Shown: positions 18,059 to 27,687, counted from the first letter of the stretch. The stretch: DNA of 64,000 nt from Flavobacteriaceae bacterium UBA3339 (GCA_002360925.1 DERN01000015.1:1-64000), one strand, 5' to 3'. Notes: a model not told the origin generated them from the sequence alone. A program made the numbers and translations.

Positions 18059-19432
18059 TTATAAATTAAGCCATTTGAAGTTCTTTTCAATTGCTTTAAT
18101 CATTTCCCCTGCAATATCCTTGCCAGTTGCACCTTCGATTCCTTCTAATCCAGGAGAAGAATTTACTTCTAAAAGCAAAGGTCCTTTAGATGAGCGAATT
18201 ATGTCTACACCAGCAACTTTTAAATTCATTGCTTTTGCTGCTTTAATTGCAATTTTTTTCTCTTCTGATGTCACTTTTACAATAGAAGCTTTTCCCCCTA
18301 AATGGATATTTGCTCTAAATTCTCCGGGAAGTGCTTCGCGTTGCATTGCAGCTACAACTTTTCCGTCAACGACAAACAAGCGAAGATCTTTTCCGTTGGC
18401 TTCTTTTATGAATTCCTGAACTAAAATATTTGCATTTAAGCTTTTAAAAGCATTAATAACCGACTCGGCTGCTTTTTTAGTTTCGGCTAAAACAACTCCT
18501 TTTCCTTGAGTTCCTTCCAATAATTTAATGATAAGCGGCGAACCACCAACCATATTTATTAAATCATTTGTATCTAAAGGTGAATTTGCAAAGCCTGTTG
18601 TCGGAATTTCAACACCATGACTTAAAAGCAATTGTAACGAAAACAATTTATCGCGCGATTGTGTGATTGATGCAGCGTTATTTAAACTAAAAACCTTTAA
18701 AGATTCGAATTGACGAATTAAAGAACATCCATAATACGTCATACTTGGACGAATTCGTGGAATAATTGCATCGAAATCATTTAAAACACGTCCGCCTCGG
18801 TAATGAATTTCGGGCTGATGTGCATCTAATTTCATGTAACAATGCTTCAAATTCAAGAAATGCATCTCATGACCGCGTAATTCTCCGGCTTCTATAATGC
18901 GTTTGTTCGAATATAATTCTGGATTACTAGCCAATAATCCAATACGCAAACCTCTTTTTTCGCTAGTTTCAGTCGAGTAATATTCACGTAATTTTTCGGG
19001 CGTAACAATTCCAAAATTAAAGTGCTCATCAGGATCTACAATGATTTTTCCGCTCATTGCTTCTCTTCCTAAAAGCATGCGATATCCCATAGAATCTCGA
19101 TTGGTAAGTGTTAATTCAATCACCCAAGATTTATCTCCCAACGAGACTTCTGTGTTGATAACATAACGACTTTCTCGAGTTCCAGTCGAACTTTTAACTA
19201 TACGTTTGTCAATTACCTTTGCTTCACAAATAATAGCATGTTTGGCATTGCGTTGAATAGGATGAATGACAAATTTTACCCATTTTTCACCATTTTTTTC
19301 GAACTGCGTAATTTGTTCTGCATGCAGAGCCGATGTTTTAGCTCCAGAATCTACACGAACCTTGATTGCAGGTACTTTAAGTTCTGGTAATGAACACCAT
19401 TCTTCGCTACCAACAATAACTTTTTCAGTCAT
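18059..19432 (-). CDS. RimB-RimK-like fusion: retropepsin-type protease domain plus ATP-grasp glutamate ligase
   Basis: A 457-residue two-domain protein. Residues 1-145 form the RimB-like domain (Pfam Zn_protease), with the aspartic-protease-like motif VDSGAKTSALHA (Asp28-Ser-Gly). Residues 160-455 form a RimK-type ATP-grasp domain: GSPLIIKLLEGTQGKGV, VQEFIKEANGKDLRLFVVDG, MQREALPGEFRAN and VNSSPGLEGIEGATG. RimK adds glutamates to the C-terminus of ribosomal protein S6, and RimB trims such tails in proteobacteria. Here both activities appear on one chain. The target protein here is an inference. Confidence 0.82.
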   Translation of the reverse strand: MTEKVIVGSEEWCSLPELKVPAIKVRVDSGAKTSALHAEQITQFEKNGEKWVKFVIHPIQRNAKHAIICEAKVIDKRIVKSSTGTRESRYVINTEVSLGDKSWVIELTLTNRDSMGYRMLLGREAMSGKIIVDPDEHFNFGIVTPEKLREYYSTETSEKRGLRIGLLASNPELYSNKRIIEAGELRGHEMHFLNLKHCYMKLDAHQPEIHYRGGRVLNDFDAIIPRIRPSMTYYGCSLIRQFESLKVFSLNNAASITQSRDKLFSLQLLLSHGVEIPTTGFANSPLDTNDLINMVGGSPLIIKLLEGTQGKGVVLAETKKAAESVINAFKSLNANILVQEFIKEANGKDLRLFVVDGKVVAAMQREALPGEFRANIHLGGKASIVKVTSEEKKIAIKAAKAMNLKVAGVDIIRSSKGPLLLEVNSSPGLEGIEGATGKDIAGEMIKAIEKNFKWLNL

Positions 19433-19628
19433 ATAAATAAAACTTTTTCCTTCAACTAAATTAGATAAAAAATCGAGATATTTTTAAAAAGTAGAAAAAT
19501 AATAATCATTATCTAATATTAACTTTTTGTAAGTAGATTTTTAGGTTGTTATATCGTGAATATTAAAAATGAGATGAAAATATTTTGAAGTGTCATAATT
19601 AAAACTGTTTTTTTAGATAGATTTAGAA

Positions 19629-19636
19629 TATTTTTG
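19629..19636 (+). promoter_or_regulatory. Promoter -7 element for the GNAT gene
   Basis: TATTTTTG matches TAnnTTTG and lies 49 bases before the ATG at 19686. The rest of the 253-bp gap 19433-19685 is AT-rich DNA in which I see nothing else clear. Confidence 0.45.
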
Positions 19637-19685
19637 TTAGAAAGATTTGAAATAATCTATATTTTAGATTCTAAAAAAAGAAGAA

Positions 19686-20261
19686 ATGAATCATTATATA
19701 GAAACGGAGCGCTTAATTTTAAGAGAAATACTTCCAATTGATGCTGAACGAATGTTTGAATTGGACTCTGATCCTGAAGTTCATCAATATTTAGGAAACA
19801 AACCTGTTACAAGTATTCATGAAATTAATGATGCAATTGTATTTATTCGTCAACAATATATTGATAATGGAATAGGGCGATGGGCAATAATTGATAAAGA
19901 AACAAATAATTTTGTTGGTTGGTGTGGTTTAAAGTTTGTTGACTACGAGATTAATAATCATAAAAATTATTACGATTTAGGCTATAGATTAATTAAGAAA
20001 TATTGGGGAAAAGGAATTGCAACTGAAACAGCGATAGCTTCATTAAAATACGCTTTTAAACAATTAAAAATCAATGAGGTTTATGCAATTGCTGATTGTG
20101 AAAATATTGGTTCGAATAAAATTTTTAAGAATTTAGGTTTTAAGCTTATCGAAGTTTTTAATTATGAAGGTATTCCTCATAATTGGTATAAAATAGAGAA
20201 AGGTGACCTTATGTTTATTAAAGTTTTATGCTTCAGACATTTTTGTGTATTGAGCAATTAA
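19686..20261 (+). CDS. GNAT family N-acetyltransferase (RimJ/RimL-like)
   Basis: A 191-residue GNAT protein opening with IETERLILREI, the hallmark of the RimJ/RimL subgroup. The central strand GWCGLKFVDYE, the acetyl-CoA loop region YRLIKKYWGKGIATETAIASL (two parts, near residues 100-120) and the NIGSNKIFKNLGFKLIEVF terminal motif follow. It transfers acetyl groups to a protein N-terminus or small molecule of unknown identity. The last 12 codons overlap the 3' end of the convergent minus-strand gene by 36 bp. Confidence 0.85.
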   Translation: MNHYIETERLILREILPIDAERMFELDSDPEVHQYLGNKPVTSIHEINDAIVFIRQQYIDNGIGRWAIIDKETNNFVGWCGLKFVDYEINNHKNYYDLGYRLIKKYWGKGIATETAIASLKYAFKQLKINEVYAIADCENIGSNKIFKNLGFKLIEVFNYEGIPHNWYKIEKGDLMFIKVLCFRHFCVLSN

Positions 20262-20996
20262 ATAACTCAAGTGTTCCCATTTTACAGAATTATAAGGGAA
20301 TTGTTTCATAAATTCGTCATTATCTCCGAAAAGAAAATTATAGTTTTCACTAAAATCAGATTTTTTAAGCCAAAGCACTTCCTCATTTTTTCTGATGTAA
20401 TACGATTTTGTAACTCCACCACCAAGTGTGGGGCTTCCTCCAAAACTTACAGAAGCTGTTTCCTTAGCGTTTGGATCAGCATACACTTCAATCTTACTAC
20501 TAAATTCAGGATTGATCAATTGCATTAAAAACTCTTTCTCGTCTTTTTTATTTTTTAATGAAGCTTTTACATTGCGTACATAAACTTCATTTGGATTTGT
20601 TGAACTATTCAAACTTTTTCTTCCCCAATTTTTAGAATTTCCAAAGTAATTACTCACCTTAGAAGCTTTTGCCATTCCTGAGATTGGTAAATACATTTCA
20701 GCAATATCTTCTGCTTTATATTCTTTCTTTTTTCCAGAGCCATCTTTAATATCGATCGAATAAATTTGTCCTTTTTTTCGATTAACACCTGAAGCTGAAC
20801 CTTTAACCTTAGTTCCGTCTTTTAAAACAACGGTTGATGTTTTTTTAGCAGTAATTCCTACAAACATTTCATCAAAAAGGTCATCGTCCATTACTTTAAG
20901 TTGTTCTTTGGAGAATTTTACTTTTTCTTGAGCATTCATTTGTAAACTCATTAATGACGCAGCTGCAACAAAGCTGTACACTAGTATTTTTTTCAT
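20226..20996 (-). CDS. Secreted protein of unknown function
   Basis: A 256-residue protein with a signal peptide (residues 1-22, ending MNAQ). I do not recognise the family. Residues 45-105 (TSTVVLKDGTKVKGSASG and GQIYSIDIKDGSGKKKEYKAEDI) look like a small beta-rich domain. A Lys- and Ser-rich middle and a Gly-rich turn (FGGSPTLGGGV) follow. It is probably periplasmic. Its 3' end overlaps the convergent GNAT gene by 36 bp, and it lies downstream of lpdA with a terminator between them. Confidence 0.7.
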   Translation of the reverse strand: MKKILVYSFVAAASLMSLQMNAQEKVKFSKEQLKVMDDDLFDEMFVGITAKKTSTVVLKDGTKVKGSASGVNRKKGQIYSIDIKDGSGKKKEYKAEDIAEMYLPISGMAKASKVSNYFGNSKNWGRKSLNSSTNPNEVYVRNVKASLKNKKDEKEFLMQLINPEFSSKIEVYADPNAKETASVSFGGSPTLGGGVTKSYYIRKNEEVLWLKKSDFSENYNFLFGDNDEFMKQFPYNSVKWEHLSYLIAQYTKMSEA

Positions 20997-21056
20997 AAAT
21001 TAAATATTTTTGTTAAAAATAATAATTATATTAAGATATCAAACATTTATTAAAAC

Positions 21057-21086
21057 AAAAAGCACCATTTTTAAAAATGGTGCTTT
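21057..21086 (-). terminator. Terminator of lpdA
   Basis: A near-perfect palindrome: AAAAGCACCATTTTT (21057-21071) is followed by its reverse complement (21072-21086). On the minus strand it ends in a T-rich tract 23 bases after the lpdA stop codon. Confidence 0.8.
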
Positions 21087-21108
21087 TATATTTAGAATTA
21101 TCTGTTTA

Positions 21109-22500
21109 TTACAAGTGAATTACTTCATCGTAAGCAGCTGCAACAGCTTCCATTACAGCCTCGCTCATTGTAGGGTGCGGATGCACAGCTTTTAAGATTT
21201 CGTGACCAGTTGTTTCCAATTTACGAGCAACAACAGCTTCTGCAATCATATCGGTAACTCCGGCTCCAATCATGTGGCAACCTAACCATTCGCCATATTT
21301 TGCATCGAAAATTACTTTTACAAATCCGTCAGGAGTTCCAGCGGCTTTTGCTTTTCCAGAAGCAGAGAATGGGAATTTTCCAACTTTGATATCATAACCA
21401 GCTTCTTTTGCCTTTTTCTCTGTCATACCAACCGAAGCAATTTCTGGAGTAGCATATGTACAACCCGGAATATTTCCGTAATCTAAAGGTTCAACGTGTA
21501 AACCAGCGATTTTCTCTACACATAAAATTCCTTCAGCAGAAGCAACGTGAGCTAAAGCTTGACCTGGAACAACGTCTCCGATTGCATAATATCCCGGAAC
21601 ATTTGTTTGGTAATATTCGTCTACTAAAATTTTATCGCGGTCTGTTGTGATTCCTGTTTCTTCTAAACCAATATTTTCGATATTTGATTTAATTCCAACT
21701 GCAGAAAGTAAAACATCAGCTTCTAGAATCTCTTCTCCTTTAGCTGTTTTTACAGTTGCTTTTACACCTTCGCCTGTTGTATCAACTTTTTCAACAGATG
21801 AATTTGTCATTATGTTGATTCCTGATTTCTTTAAAGAACGTTCGAATTGTTTCGAAATTTCCTCATCTTCAACCGGAACAATATTCGGCATAAATTCAAC
21901 GATTGTTACATCGGTTCCCATTGAATTATAGAAATGAGCAAACTCAACTCCGATAGCACCAGAACCTACAACAATCATTTTTTTAGGTTGTTCAGGTAAC
22001 GTCATTGCTTGACGATATCCGATTACTTTTTTACCATCTTGAGGAAGGTTTGGCAATTCGCGAGAACGCGCTCCTGTCGCAATAATGATGTGATCTGCAG
22101 AAATTTCGGTTACTTTTCCGTCTTTATCAGTAACATCAACTTTTTTGCCTGGTTTTACTTTTCCAAATCCGTCGATAACTTCAATTTTATTCTTTTTCAT
22201 TAAGAATTGAACACCTTTGCTCATTCCTTCCGCAACACCGCGAGAACGAGAAATAACAGCGTTAAAATCTTTATCAACTTCTCCGTTAATTGTTAATCCG
22301 TAATCTGAAGCGTGTTTTAAATAATCGAAAACCTGAGCTGATTTTAATAATGCTTTTGTAGGAATACATCCCCAGTTTAAGCAAATTCCGCCTAAATTTT
22401 CTTTTTCAACCACGGCAACTTTAAAGCCTAATTGCGACGCTCTGATGGCAGTTACATATCCGCCCGGCCCGCTACCTAAGATGATAATATCGTATTTCAT
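21109..22500 (-). CDS. lpdA: Dihydrolipoyl dehydrogenase
   Basis: A 463-residue flavoprotein disulfide reductase. FAD binding is shown by IILGSGPGGYVTAIRA at residues 5-20. The redox-active pair lies in GGICLNWGCIPTKAL near residues 38-52 and NAD binding in VVGSGAIGVEFAHFY near 180. The catalytic His-Glu is in HPHPTMSEAVMEA near the C-terminus. It re-oxidises lipoyl groups of the 2-oxoacid dehydrogenase and glycine-cleavage complexes. It stands alone here. The length is normal. Confidence 0.96.
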   Translation of the reverse strand: MKYDIIILGSGPGGYVTAIRASQLGFKVAVVEKENLGGICLNWGCIPTKALLKSAQVFDYLKHASDYGLTINGEVDKDFNAVISRSRGVAEGMSKGVQFLMKKNKIEVIDGFGKVKPGKKVDVTDKDGKVTEISADHIIIATGARSRELPNLPQDGKKVIGYRQAMTLPEQPKKMIVVGSGAIGVEFAHFYNSMGTDVTIVEFMPNIVPVEDEEISKQFERSLKKSGINIMTNSSVEKVDTTGEGVKATVKTAKGEEILEADVLLSAVGIKSNIENIGLEETGITTDRDKILVDEYYQTNVPGYYAIGDVVPGQALAHVASAEGILCVEKIAGLHVEPLDYGNIPGCTYATPEIASVGMTEKKAKEAGYDIKVGKFPFSASGKAKAAGTPDGFVKVIFDAKYGEWLGCHMIGAGVTDMIAEAVVARKLETTGHEILKAVHPHPTMSEAVMEAVAAAYDEVIHL

Positions 22501-22638
22501 AAAAATAAATTTCTTGTATTTTTGAGTGGACTAAAATAATCAATTATTTTGGTTGTTGAAAGTTTGTCAATAAAAACTTATCAAAGGGTTATTAATAACA
22601 AAAAATCAACAAATAAAACCTTCTAAATTATTAATGTG

Positions 22639-24393
22639 TTAATTATTCACTGCGCTTGCATATTGCGAATTATATAAATTCTTATATACTCCATTTTCTT
22701 TTTTAAGCAATTCTATATGCGTTCCGGTTTCTACAATATTTCCTTGATCCATAACCACAATTAAATCGGCATTTACGATGGTTGCCAAACGATGTGCAAT
22801 AATAATCGAAGTTCTATTTTTTGTGATGATTTCGACCGCATTTTGTAATAATTCTTCGGAATATGTATCGATGGAAGAAGTCGCTTCGTCTAAAATCAAA
22901 ATACTTGGATTATTCATATATGCACGCAAAAAAGCGATTAATTGACGCTGACCCGAAGAAAGCATAACGCCACGTTCTTTTACATTGTAATCGTATCCGC
23001 CTGGAAGTTTTTCGATAAAATCATTTATTCCGATTTTTTTAGCAGCTGTAATAACTTCTTCTTTAGAAATAGAATCGTTATCTAGAATAATGTTGTTTAA
23101 AATAGAATCCGAAAAAAGGAAAACGTCTTGTAAAACAACAGCAATTTGCTTGCGAAGACTATTTAATGTGAAATCTTGAATGTTCATTCCATCAATAGAG
23201 ATACTTCCGGATTGAATATCGTAAAATCGACTTAACAAATTAATAATGGTTGATTTTCCTGCGCCCGAAGATCCAACAATAGCAACCGTTTGCCCCGGAT
23301 TTATAGAAAGATTGATTCCGTTTAGAACTTTTTTTCCGTTTCCGTAACTAAAATCAACATCTTTAAAATGAATGGCGCCTTTAAAAATCGGAGCTGTTAA
23401 TTTACCTTGCGATTGAATTAAATCATCACGATCAATAATTTCGAAAACGCGATCGGCAGCTACAATTCCCATTTGCATTACATTAAATTTATCTGCAATT
23501 TGTCGCAATGGATTAAATAACATCGAAATCATCATGGTATAACCAAATAAATCTCCGGTTGTAGTTAAATGATCGCCTTGAACAATGCTAAAACCTCCGT
23601 AAATAATCACACAACCTAAAGTTACCGACGAAACAATATCGGCGATAGGGAAGAAGATCGAGTTGTACAAAATGTTTTTTTGCCAAGCATCGTTGTGTTT
23701 TTGATTGATTTTTTTAAAGTTCTCGTATTCAATTTCTTCTCTGTTGAATAATTGAACAATTTTCATTCCGGTTAAACGTTCCTGAATAAATGTGTTAAGA
23801 TTGGCAACTTGCAAACGAACTTCTTCGAACGCCACTTTCATGTGTTTCTGAAAAATTCGAGTTGCGTACAATAAAACCGGCATTGCAACAATGACAATTA
23901 AAGTCAACTTCCAATTCATCCAAAACATGATTCCTAAAACTACAATCATTTTTAAAACGTCGCTTACAATCATAAACAACCCTTGGCTAAAAATGCTTGC
24001 AATGTTTTCGATATCCGAAACTGTTCTTGTAATCAACCTTCCAACAGGTTCATTATCAAAATAACTCAGTTTAAACTTCATTATTTTGTTGAAAAGTTCT
24101 GTGCGAATATCTTTAATGATATTTTGTCCCAGCCAATTGGCTATGTAAGTAAAAAAGAATTGAGAACCGACCTCTAAAATTAATACAATTGCCATTAGTA
24201 TTACATAGAAAATCAATCCGTTAATATCTTTTGCTTCAACATAAACGTCAACTACATTTTTTACCATGTACGGACGTAAAGCAGCAAAGATCGACAAGGT
24301 AATTACACTTAAAATTACCCAAAAAAGTTTGTTGTTATAAGGCTTGGCATAATGCAAAACCTTTCGTAAAGTAGAAGATTTAGTCTGCTTCAT
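22639..24393 (-). CDS. ABC exporter, fused permease-ATPase (MsbA/MDR-like)
   Basis: A 584-residue half-transporter. Residues 20-300 hold six transmembrane helices (ABC_membrane type 1). Residues 340-575 hold the ATPase: Walker A GSSGAGKST near 375, Q-loop VVLQDVFLFS, signature LSSGQRQL near 475, Walker B SILILDEATSS near 495 and the switch AHRLAT. It probably exports a lipid or drug as a homodimer; the substrate is unknown. It overlaps the end of truA by 14 bp and is likely translated with it. Confidence 0.92.
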   Translation of the reverse strand: MKQTKSSTLRKVLHYAKPYNNKLFWVILSVITLSIFAALRPYMVKNVVDVYVEAKDINGLIFYVILMAIVLILEVGSQFFFTYIANWLGQNIIKDIRTELFNKIMKFKLSYFDNEPVGRLITRTVSDIENIASIFSQGLFMIVSDVLKMIVVLGIMFWMNWKLTLIVIVAMPVLLYATRIFQKHMKVAFEEVRLQVANLNTFIQERLTGMKIVQLFNREEIEYENFKKINQKHNDAWQKNILYNSIFFPIADIVSSVTLGCVIIYGGFSIVQGDHLTTTGDLFGYTMMISMLFNPLRQIADKFNVMQMGIVAADRVFEIIDRDDLIQSQGKLTAPIFKGAIHFKDVDFSYGNGKKVLNGINLSINPGQTVAIVGSSGAGKSTIINLLSRFYDIQSGSISIDGMNIQDFTLNSLRKQIAVVLQDVFLFSDSILNNIILDNDSISKEEVITAAKKIGINDFIEKLPGGYDYNVKERGVMLSSGQRQLIAFLRAYMNNPSILILDEATSSIDTYSEELLQNAVEIITKNRTSIIIAHRLATIVNADLIVVMDQGNIVETGTHIELLKKENGVYKNLYNSQYASAVNN

Positions 24394-25126
24394 TTATATA
24401 CGGATAAACTACTTTTGTTAAAAATAAGCCGTGTGCGGGAACCGAAAACCCTGCTTTACTACGGCTTTTACTTTCGATGATTTTTCGAACATCTTCGGTT
24501 GAAATTTTTCCTAGCCCAACATTAATTAAAGTTCCAACAATGGCTCGAACCATGTTTCGAAGGAAGCGATTAGCCGAAATATGAAAAATTAACTGATCGT
24601 TTTTTTGCTCCCAAAATGCCTCTGTAATCGTACAATTAAATGTAAAAACATCGGTATGCGTTTTGCTGAAACATTCAAAATCTTCGTATTCTAATAAGAT
24701 TTTTGCAGCTTCATTCATCTTTTCAACGTCTAAATTACGATAATGATACCAACTCAAATCCTTTAAAAAACTATTTTTAAAAGTGTGAATATGATATTCG
24801 TACGAACGTGAAACTGCATCGAAACGAGTATGAGCATCTTCAGAAACTTCAAAAAAACGATAAACGGTAATATCTTCGGGTAAAAACGAATTCAACTTTT
24901 GAATCATTTGATCTTTATCAAATTCAATTTCGGTGTCAAAATGCGCATACATAGATTTCGCGTGTACGCCGGCATCTGTTCTTCCTGCGCCAATCAATTC
25001 AAAATCGTCTCGAAACAATATTTTCATTGCTTTTGTAAGAACTTCCTGAACGCTGATTGCCTTTGGTTGCACTTGCCAACCGTGATAATTTGTACCGTTA
25101 TATGAAAATTGAATAAAGTATCTCAA
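24380..25126 (-). CDS. truA: tRNA pseudouridine synthase A
   Basis: A 248-residue enzyme that makes pseudouridine at positions 38-40 of tRNA anticodon arms. It opens with YFIQFSYNGTNYHGWQVQP and holds the catalytic aspartate motif GAGRTDAGVHA near residue 50. FDAVSRSYEYHI and FLRNMVRAIVGTLINVG follow, and the length is normal. TATCTTTG on the minus strand (25146-25153) is a good promoter 20 bases upstream. Confidence 0.95.
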   Translation of the reverse strand: MRYFIQFSYNGTNYHGWQVQPKAISVQEVLTKAMKILFRDDFELIGAGRTDAGVHAKSMYAHFDTEIEFDKDQMIQKLNSFLPEDITVYRFFEVSEDAHTRFDAVSRSYEYHIHTFKNSFLKDLSWYHYRNLDVEKMNEAAKILLEYEDFECFSKTHTDVFTFNCTITEAFWEQKNDQLIFHISANRFLRNMVRAIVGTLINVGLGKISTEDVRKIIESKSRSKAGFSVPAHGLFLTKVVYPYINEAD

Positions 25127-25145
25127 CCCAAAAAAATTAATCTCA

Positions 25146-25153
25146 CAAAGATA
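25146..25153 (-). promoter_or_regulatory. Promoter -7 element for truA
   Basis: On the minus strand this reads TATCTTTG, an exact TAnnTTTG match, 20 bases from the truA ATG. It is divergent from the M64 peptidase promoter at 25194-25201. Confidence 0.55.
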
Positions 25154-25193
25154 GTTTAATTAAGCCGAATGTGTGTATTAACAAAAAACTAAA

Positions 25194-25201
25194 TATTTTT
25201 G
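25194..25201 (+). promoter_or_regulatory. Promoter -7 element for the M64 peptidase gene
   Basis: TATTTTTG matches TAnnTTTG and lies 13 bases before the ATG at 25215. Confidence 0.5.
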
Positions 25202-25214
25202 TAAAAACGAAACA

Positions 25215-26486
25215 ATGAAACGAATTTTATATTTTTTTATTTTACTGATCAGTTTTTCGGGAAACTGTCAGTCTTTTTCTGATTATTTTACAGATCAAAC
25301 CCTAAGATTAGATTATATTTTTGCTGGAAATAGTACCAATCAATATGCTTTTTTGAGTGATTTGGTTCAACTAAATAAATGGAACGGACGAAAAGGAAGC
25401 TTAAACAAAACGCCCATTCAAGGAAACGGACAAATAAAAGTATACGACGAAGCAACAAATCAGTTAATTTATGTGTTACCTTTTAGCAGTTTATTTCAAG
25501 AATGGCTTACGTTAGATGAGGCTAAAATGAATTCGAAAAGTTTTGAAAATTCGTATTTAGTTCCTTTTCCTAAACAGAATGTTCGAGTTGAAGTTTCGTT
25601 TTTTGATCTTCAACGAAAAGAAACTGTTTTGTTAAAACACACGGTAAATCCGCGAGATATTTTAATTCGAAAAGCGTCGAAAAATGATATTCCGTTCGAA
25701 ATTATTCACAAAGCTTCAGTTTCAAATCCGATAAAAGTAGCCATCGTTGCCGAAGGTTTTAAAGAAAACGAAATGGATTCTTTTATAGATTATGCAAAGC
25801 AAACCGTTCAAAGTTTGTTTCGTCACGAAGCTTTTAAAAAACACAAAAATGCCTTTGAAATTGTTGCGGTTAAGTCACCTTCGAACGATTCAAATGTAAG
25901 TGTTCCTTCAAAAAATATTTGGAGAAAAACAGCGGTTCAATCACATTTCGATACATTTTATTCCGAGCGTTATTTAACAACTTCTCACATTAAATCCTTG
26001 CACGGTTTGTTAGAAAATATTCCGTATCAGCACATCATTATTTTAGCGAATACCGATGTTTATGGTGGTGGCGGAATCTTAAATTCGTACACGCTTACCA
26101 CAACAAAAAACAAACAATTTGCGCCCGTTGTGGTTCATGAATTTGGGCACAGTTTTGCTGGTTTGGCAGATGAATATTTTTATGCACAAGACGTTTTTGA
26201 AAGCAAAGCAACTTCTAAAATTGAACCTTGGGAACAAAATATAACTTCGTTAGTCGATTTTAAAAGTAAATGGAATGACTTGGTTTTAAAATCAACTCCG
26301 ATTCCGACACCAGATTCTATGAAAAATAACATTGAAATTGGAGCTTTTGAAAGTTTAAAAGGAAATGGTTTGTATATTCCGTCGCACAATTGTAGAATGA
26401 AAACGAATCAAGCGAAAGATTTTTGTAAAGTTTGCAATCGCGCAATCGAAGAAATGATTTTATTTTACACATCTAACGAATCTTAA
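25215..26486 (+). CDS. Secreted M64 family metallopeptidase (IgA peptidase M64-like)
   Basis: A 423-residue protein with a signal peptide (about residues 1-18). An N-terminal beta-rich domain is followed by the M64 catalytic region from about residue 160 (KVAIVAEGF). The zinc motif HEFGHSFAGLADEY near residue 310 contains HExxH and the downstream ADEY typical of M64. The Cys pair in NCRMKTNQ and FCKVCNR near the C-terminus may form a disulfide. It is probably a periplasmic or secreted endopeptidase. Host-protein cleavage, as in the founding IgA protease, should not be assumed. Confidence 0.87.
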   Translation: MKRILYFFILLISFSGNCQSFSDYFTDQTLRLDYIFAGNSTNQYAFLSDLVQLNKWNGRKGSLNKTPIQGNGQIKVYDEATNQLIYVLPFSSLFQEWLTLDEAKMNSKSFENSYLVPFPKQNVRVEVSFFDLQRKETVLLKHTVNPRDILIRKASKNDIPFEIIHKASVSNPIKVAIVAEGFKENEMDSFIDYAKQTVQSLFRHEAFKKHKNAFEIVAVKSPSNDSNVSVPSKNIWRKTAVQSHFDTFYSERYLTTSHIKSLHGLLENIPYQHIIILANTDVYGGGGILNSYTLTTTKNKQFAPVVVHEFGHSFAGLADEYFYAQDVFESKATSKIEPWEQNITSLVDFKSKWNDLVLKSTPIPTPDSMKNNIEIGAFESLKGNGLYIPSHNCRMKTNQAKDFCKVCNRAIEEMILFYTSNES

Positions 26487-26487
26487 A

Positions 26488-26982
26488 ATGAAAATCCTTT
26501 TATTATCTGATACGCACAGTTATATCGACGATCGAATTTTATATTATGTAAATTGGGCAGACGAAGTTTGGCATGCCGGCGATATTGGCGATTTGTTGGT
26601 AACCGACACTTTAAAGAAGCAAAAAACGCTTCGGGCTGTTTACGGAAATATTGATGATGCAAAAGCTCGAATGGAATTTCCTTTAGACAATTATTTCGAA
26701 TGCGAAGGAATGAAGGTTTGGATGACGCATATTGGCGGATATCCCGGAAAATATCCAACTAGAATTAAACAAGGTTTGATGGAAAATCAACCGGATATTT
26801 TTATTTGCGGACATTCGCATATTCTCAAAGTTCAGTTCGATAAACAATTTAATTGTTTAGCAATGAATCCCGGAGCTGCCGGAATTTACGGATTTCATCA
26901 AGTACGAACCATGCTTCGATTTGAAATTGTTTCAGGAAAAATTCAAAATTTAGAAATTGTGGAATTAGGAAAAAGAGGTTAG
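26488..26982 (+). CDS. YfcE/MJ0936-type metallophosphoesterase
   Basis: A 164-residue calcineurin-like phosphoesterase with the metal-binding motifs LLSDTHS at residues 5-11, VWHAGDIGD near 28-36, VYGNIDD near 52, MTHIGGYPG near 79 and CGHSHI near 107. YfcE-like enzymes hydrolyse phosphodiesters and are usually annotated as putative phosphodiesterases. The ATG lies 1 base after the M64 peptidase stop, so the two are co-transcribed. Confidence 0.9.
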   Translation: MKILLLSDTHSYIDDRILYYVNWADEVWHAGDIGDLLVTDTLKKQKTLRAVYGNIDDAKARMEFPLDNYFECEGMKVWMTHIGGYPGKYPTRIKQGLMENQPDIFICGHSHILKVQFDKQFNCLAMNPGAAGIYGFHQVRTMLRFEIVSGKIQNLEIVELGKRG

Positions 26983-27030
26983 TAGAACTTTCTTTTTAAC
27001 CGTTAATAAATTAGTATCTTTAAAGGAAAA

Positions 27031-27687
27031 ATGGAAAAACAGGTTTTAAAGTTTTTAAAAGATTTAGCTCAGAATAACAATCGAGAATGGTTTAACGAAC
27101 ATAAAAACGAGTTCGAAAATGCGAAACAAAATGCTTTAAACGATTTTAATTTAATTTATGAAGATTTAAAGCAAACCGATTATTTAGAAACTATGAAAAT
27201 GTATCGAATTTATCGTGATGTTCGTTTTTCGAATGATAAAACGCCTTATAAAACACATTTTTCGATGTTTATTGGTCGACAAAAACCTGATTATCGTGGT
27301 GGATATTATCTTCATATCGAACCAGGAAATTCGTTTGCTGGAACGGGATTTTGGGAACCTAATAAAGAAGATTTATTAAGAATTCGAAAAGAAATAGAAC
27401 AAGACGATGAATTGGAAACGATTTTGAATTCAAAAGAACTATTTTCAACATTTGGTACTCTTGTTGGCGATGAAGTTAAAACAGCTCCCAAAGGATTCGA
27501 CAAAGCGCATGAACGAATTCATCTAATCAAAAAGAAACAGTTTTTATTAAAACACGATTTTACAGATCAAGAAGTTTTAAGTAACGATTTTCCTCAAAAA
27601 GTTGCTGCAATCATAAAACAAGGTCGACCGTTTGTTGATTATATGACCGATGTTTTGTTAACAAATTTAAATGGTGAACGGATTTAG
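27031..27687 (+). CDS. DUF2461 family protein
   Basis: A 218-residue cytoplasmic protein of the DUF2461 (TIGR02453) family. It opens with a variant of the LKDLAQNNNREWFNEHK segment and contains MYRIYRDVRFSNDKTPYKTH and GGYYLHIEPGNSFAGTGFW, which are the conserved blocks. The molecular function of the family is unknown. It lies 48 bases after the phosphoesterase gene with no terminator between them, so it may belong to that operon. Confidence 0.88.
   Translation: MEKQVLKFLKDLAQNNNREWFNEHKNEFENAKQNALNDFNLIYEDLKQTDYLETMKMYRIYRDVRFSNDKTPYKTHFSMFIGRQKPDYRGGYYLHIEPGNSFAGTGFWEPNKEDLLRIRKEIEQDDELETILNSKELFSTFGTLVGDEVKTAPKGFDKAHERIHLIKKKQFLLKHDFTDQEVLSNDFPQKVAAIIKQGRPFVDYMTDVLLTNLNGERI

Noticed and set aside
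18054..18419. 121-codon plus-strand frame opposite the RimB-RimK gene
   Set aside because: It lies entirely antisense to well-conserved ATP-grasp motifs and has no family features of its own.
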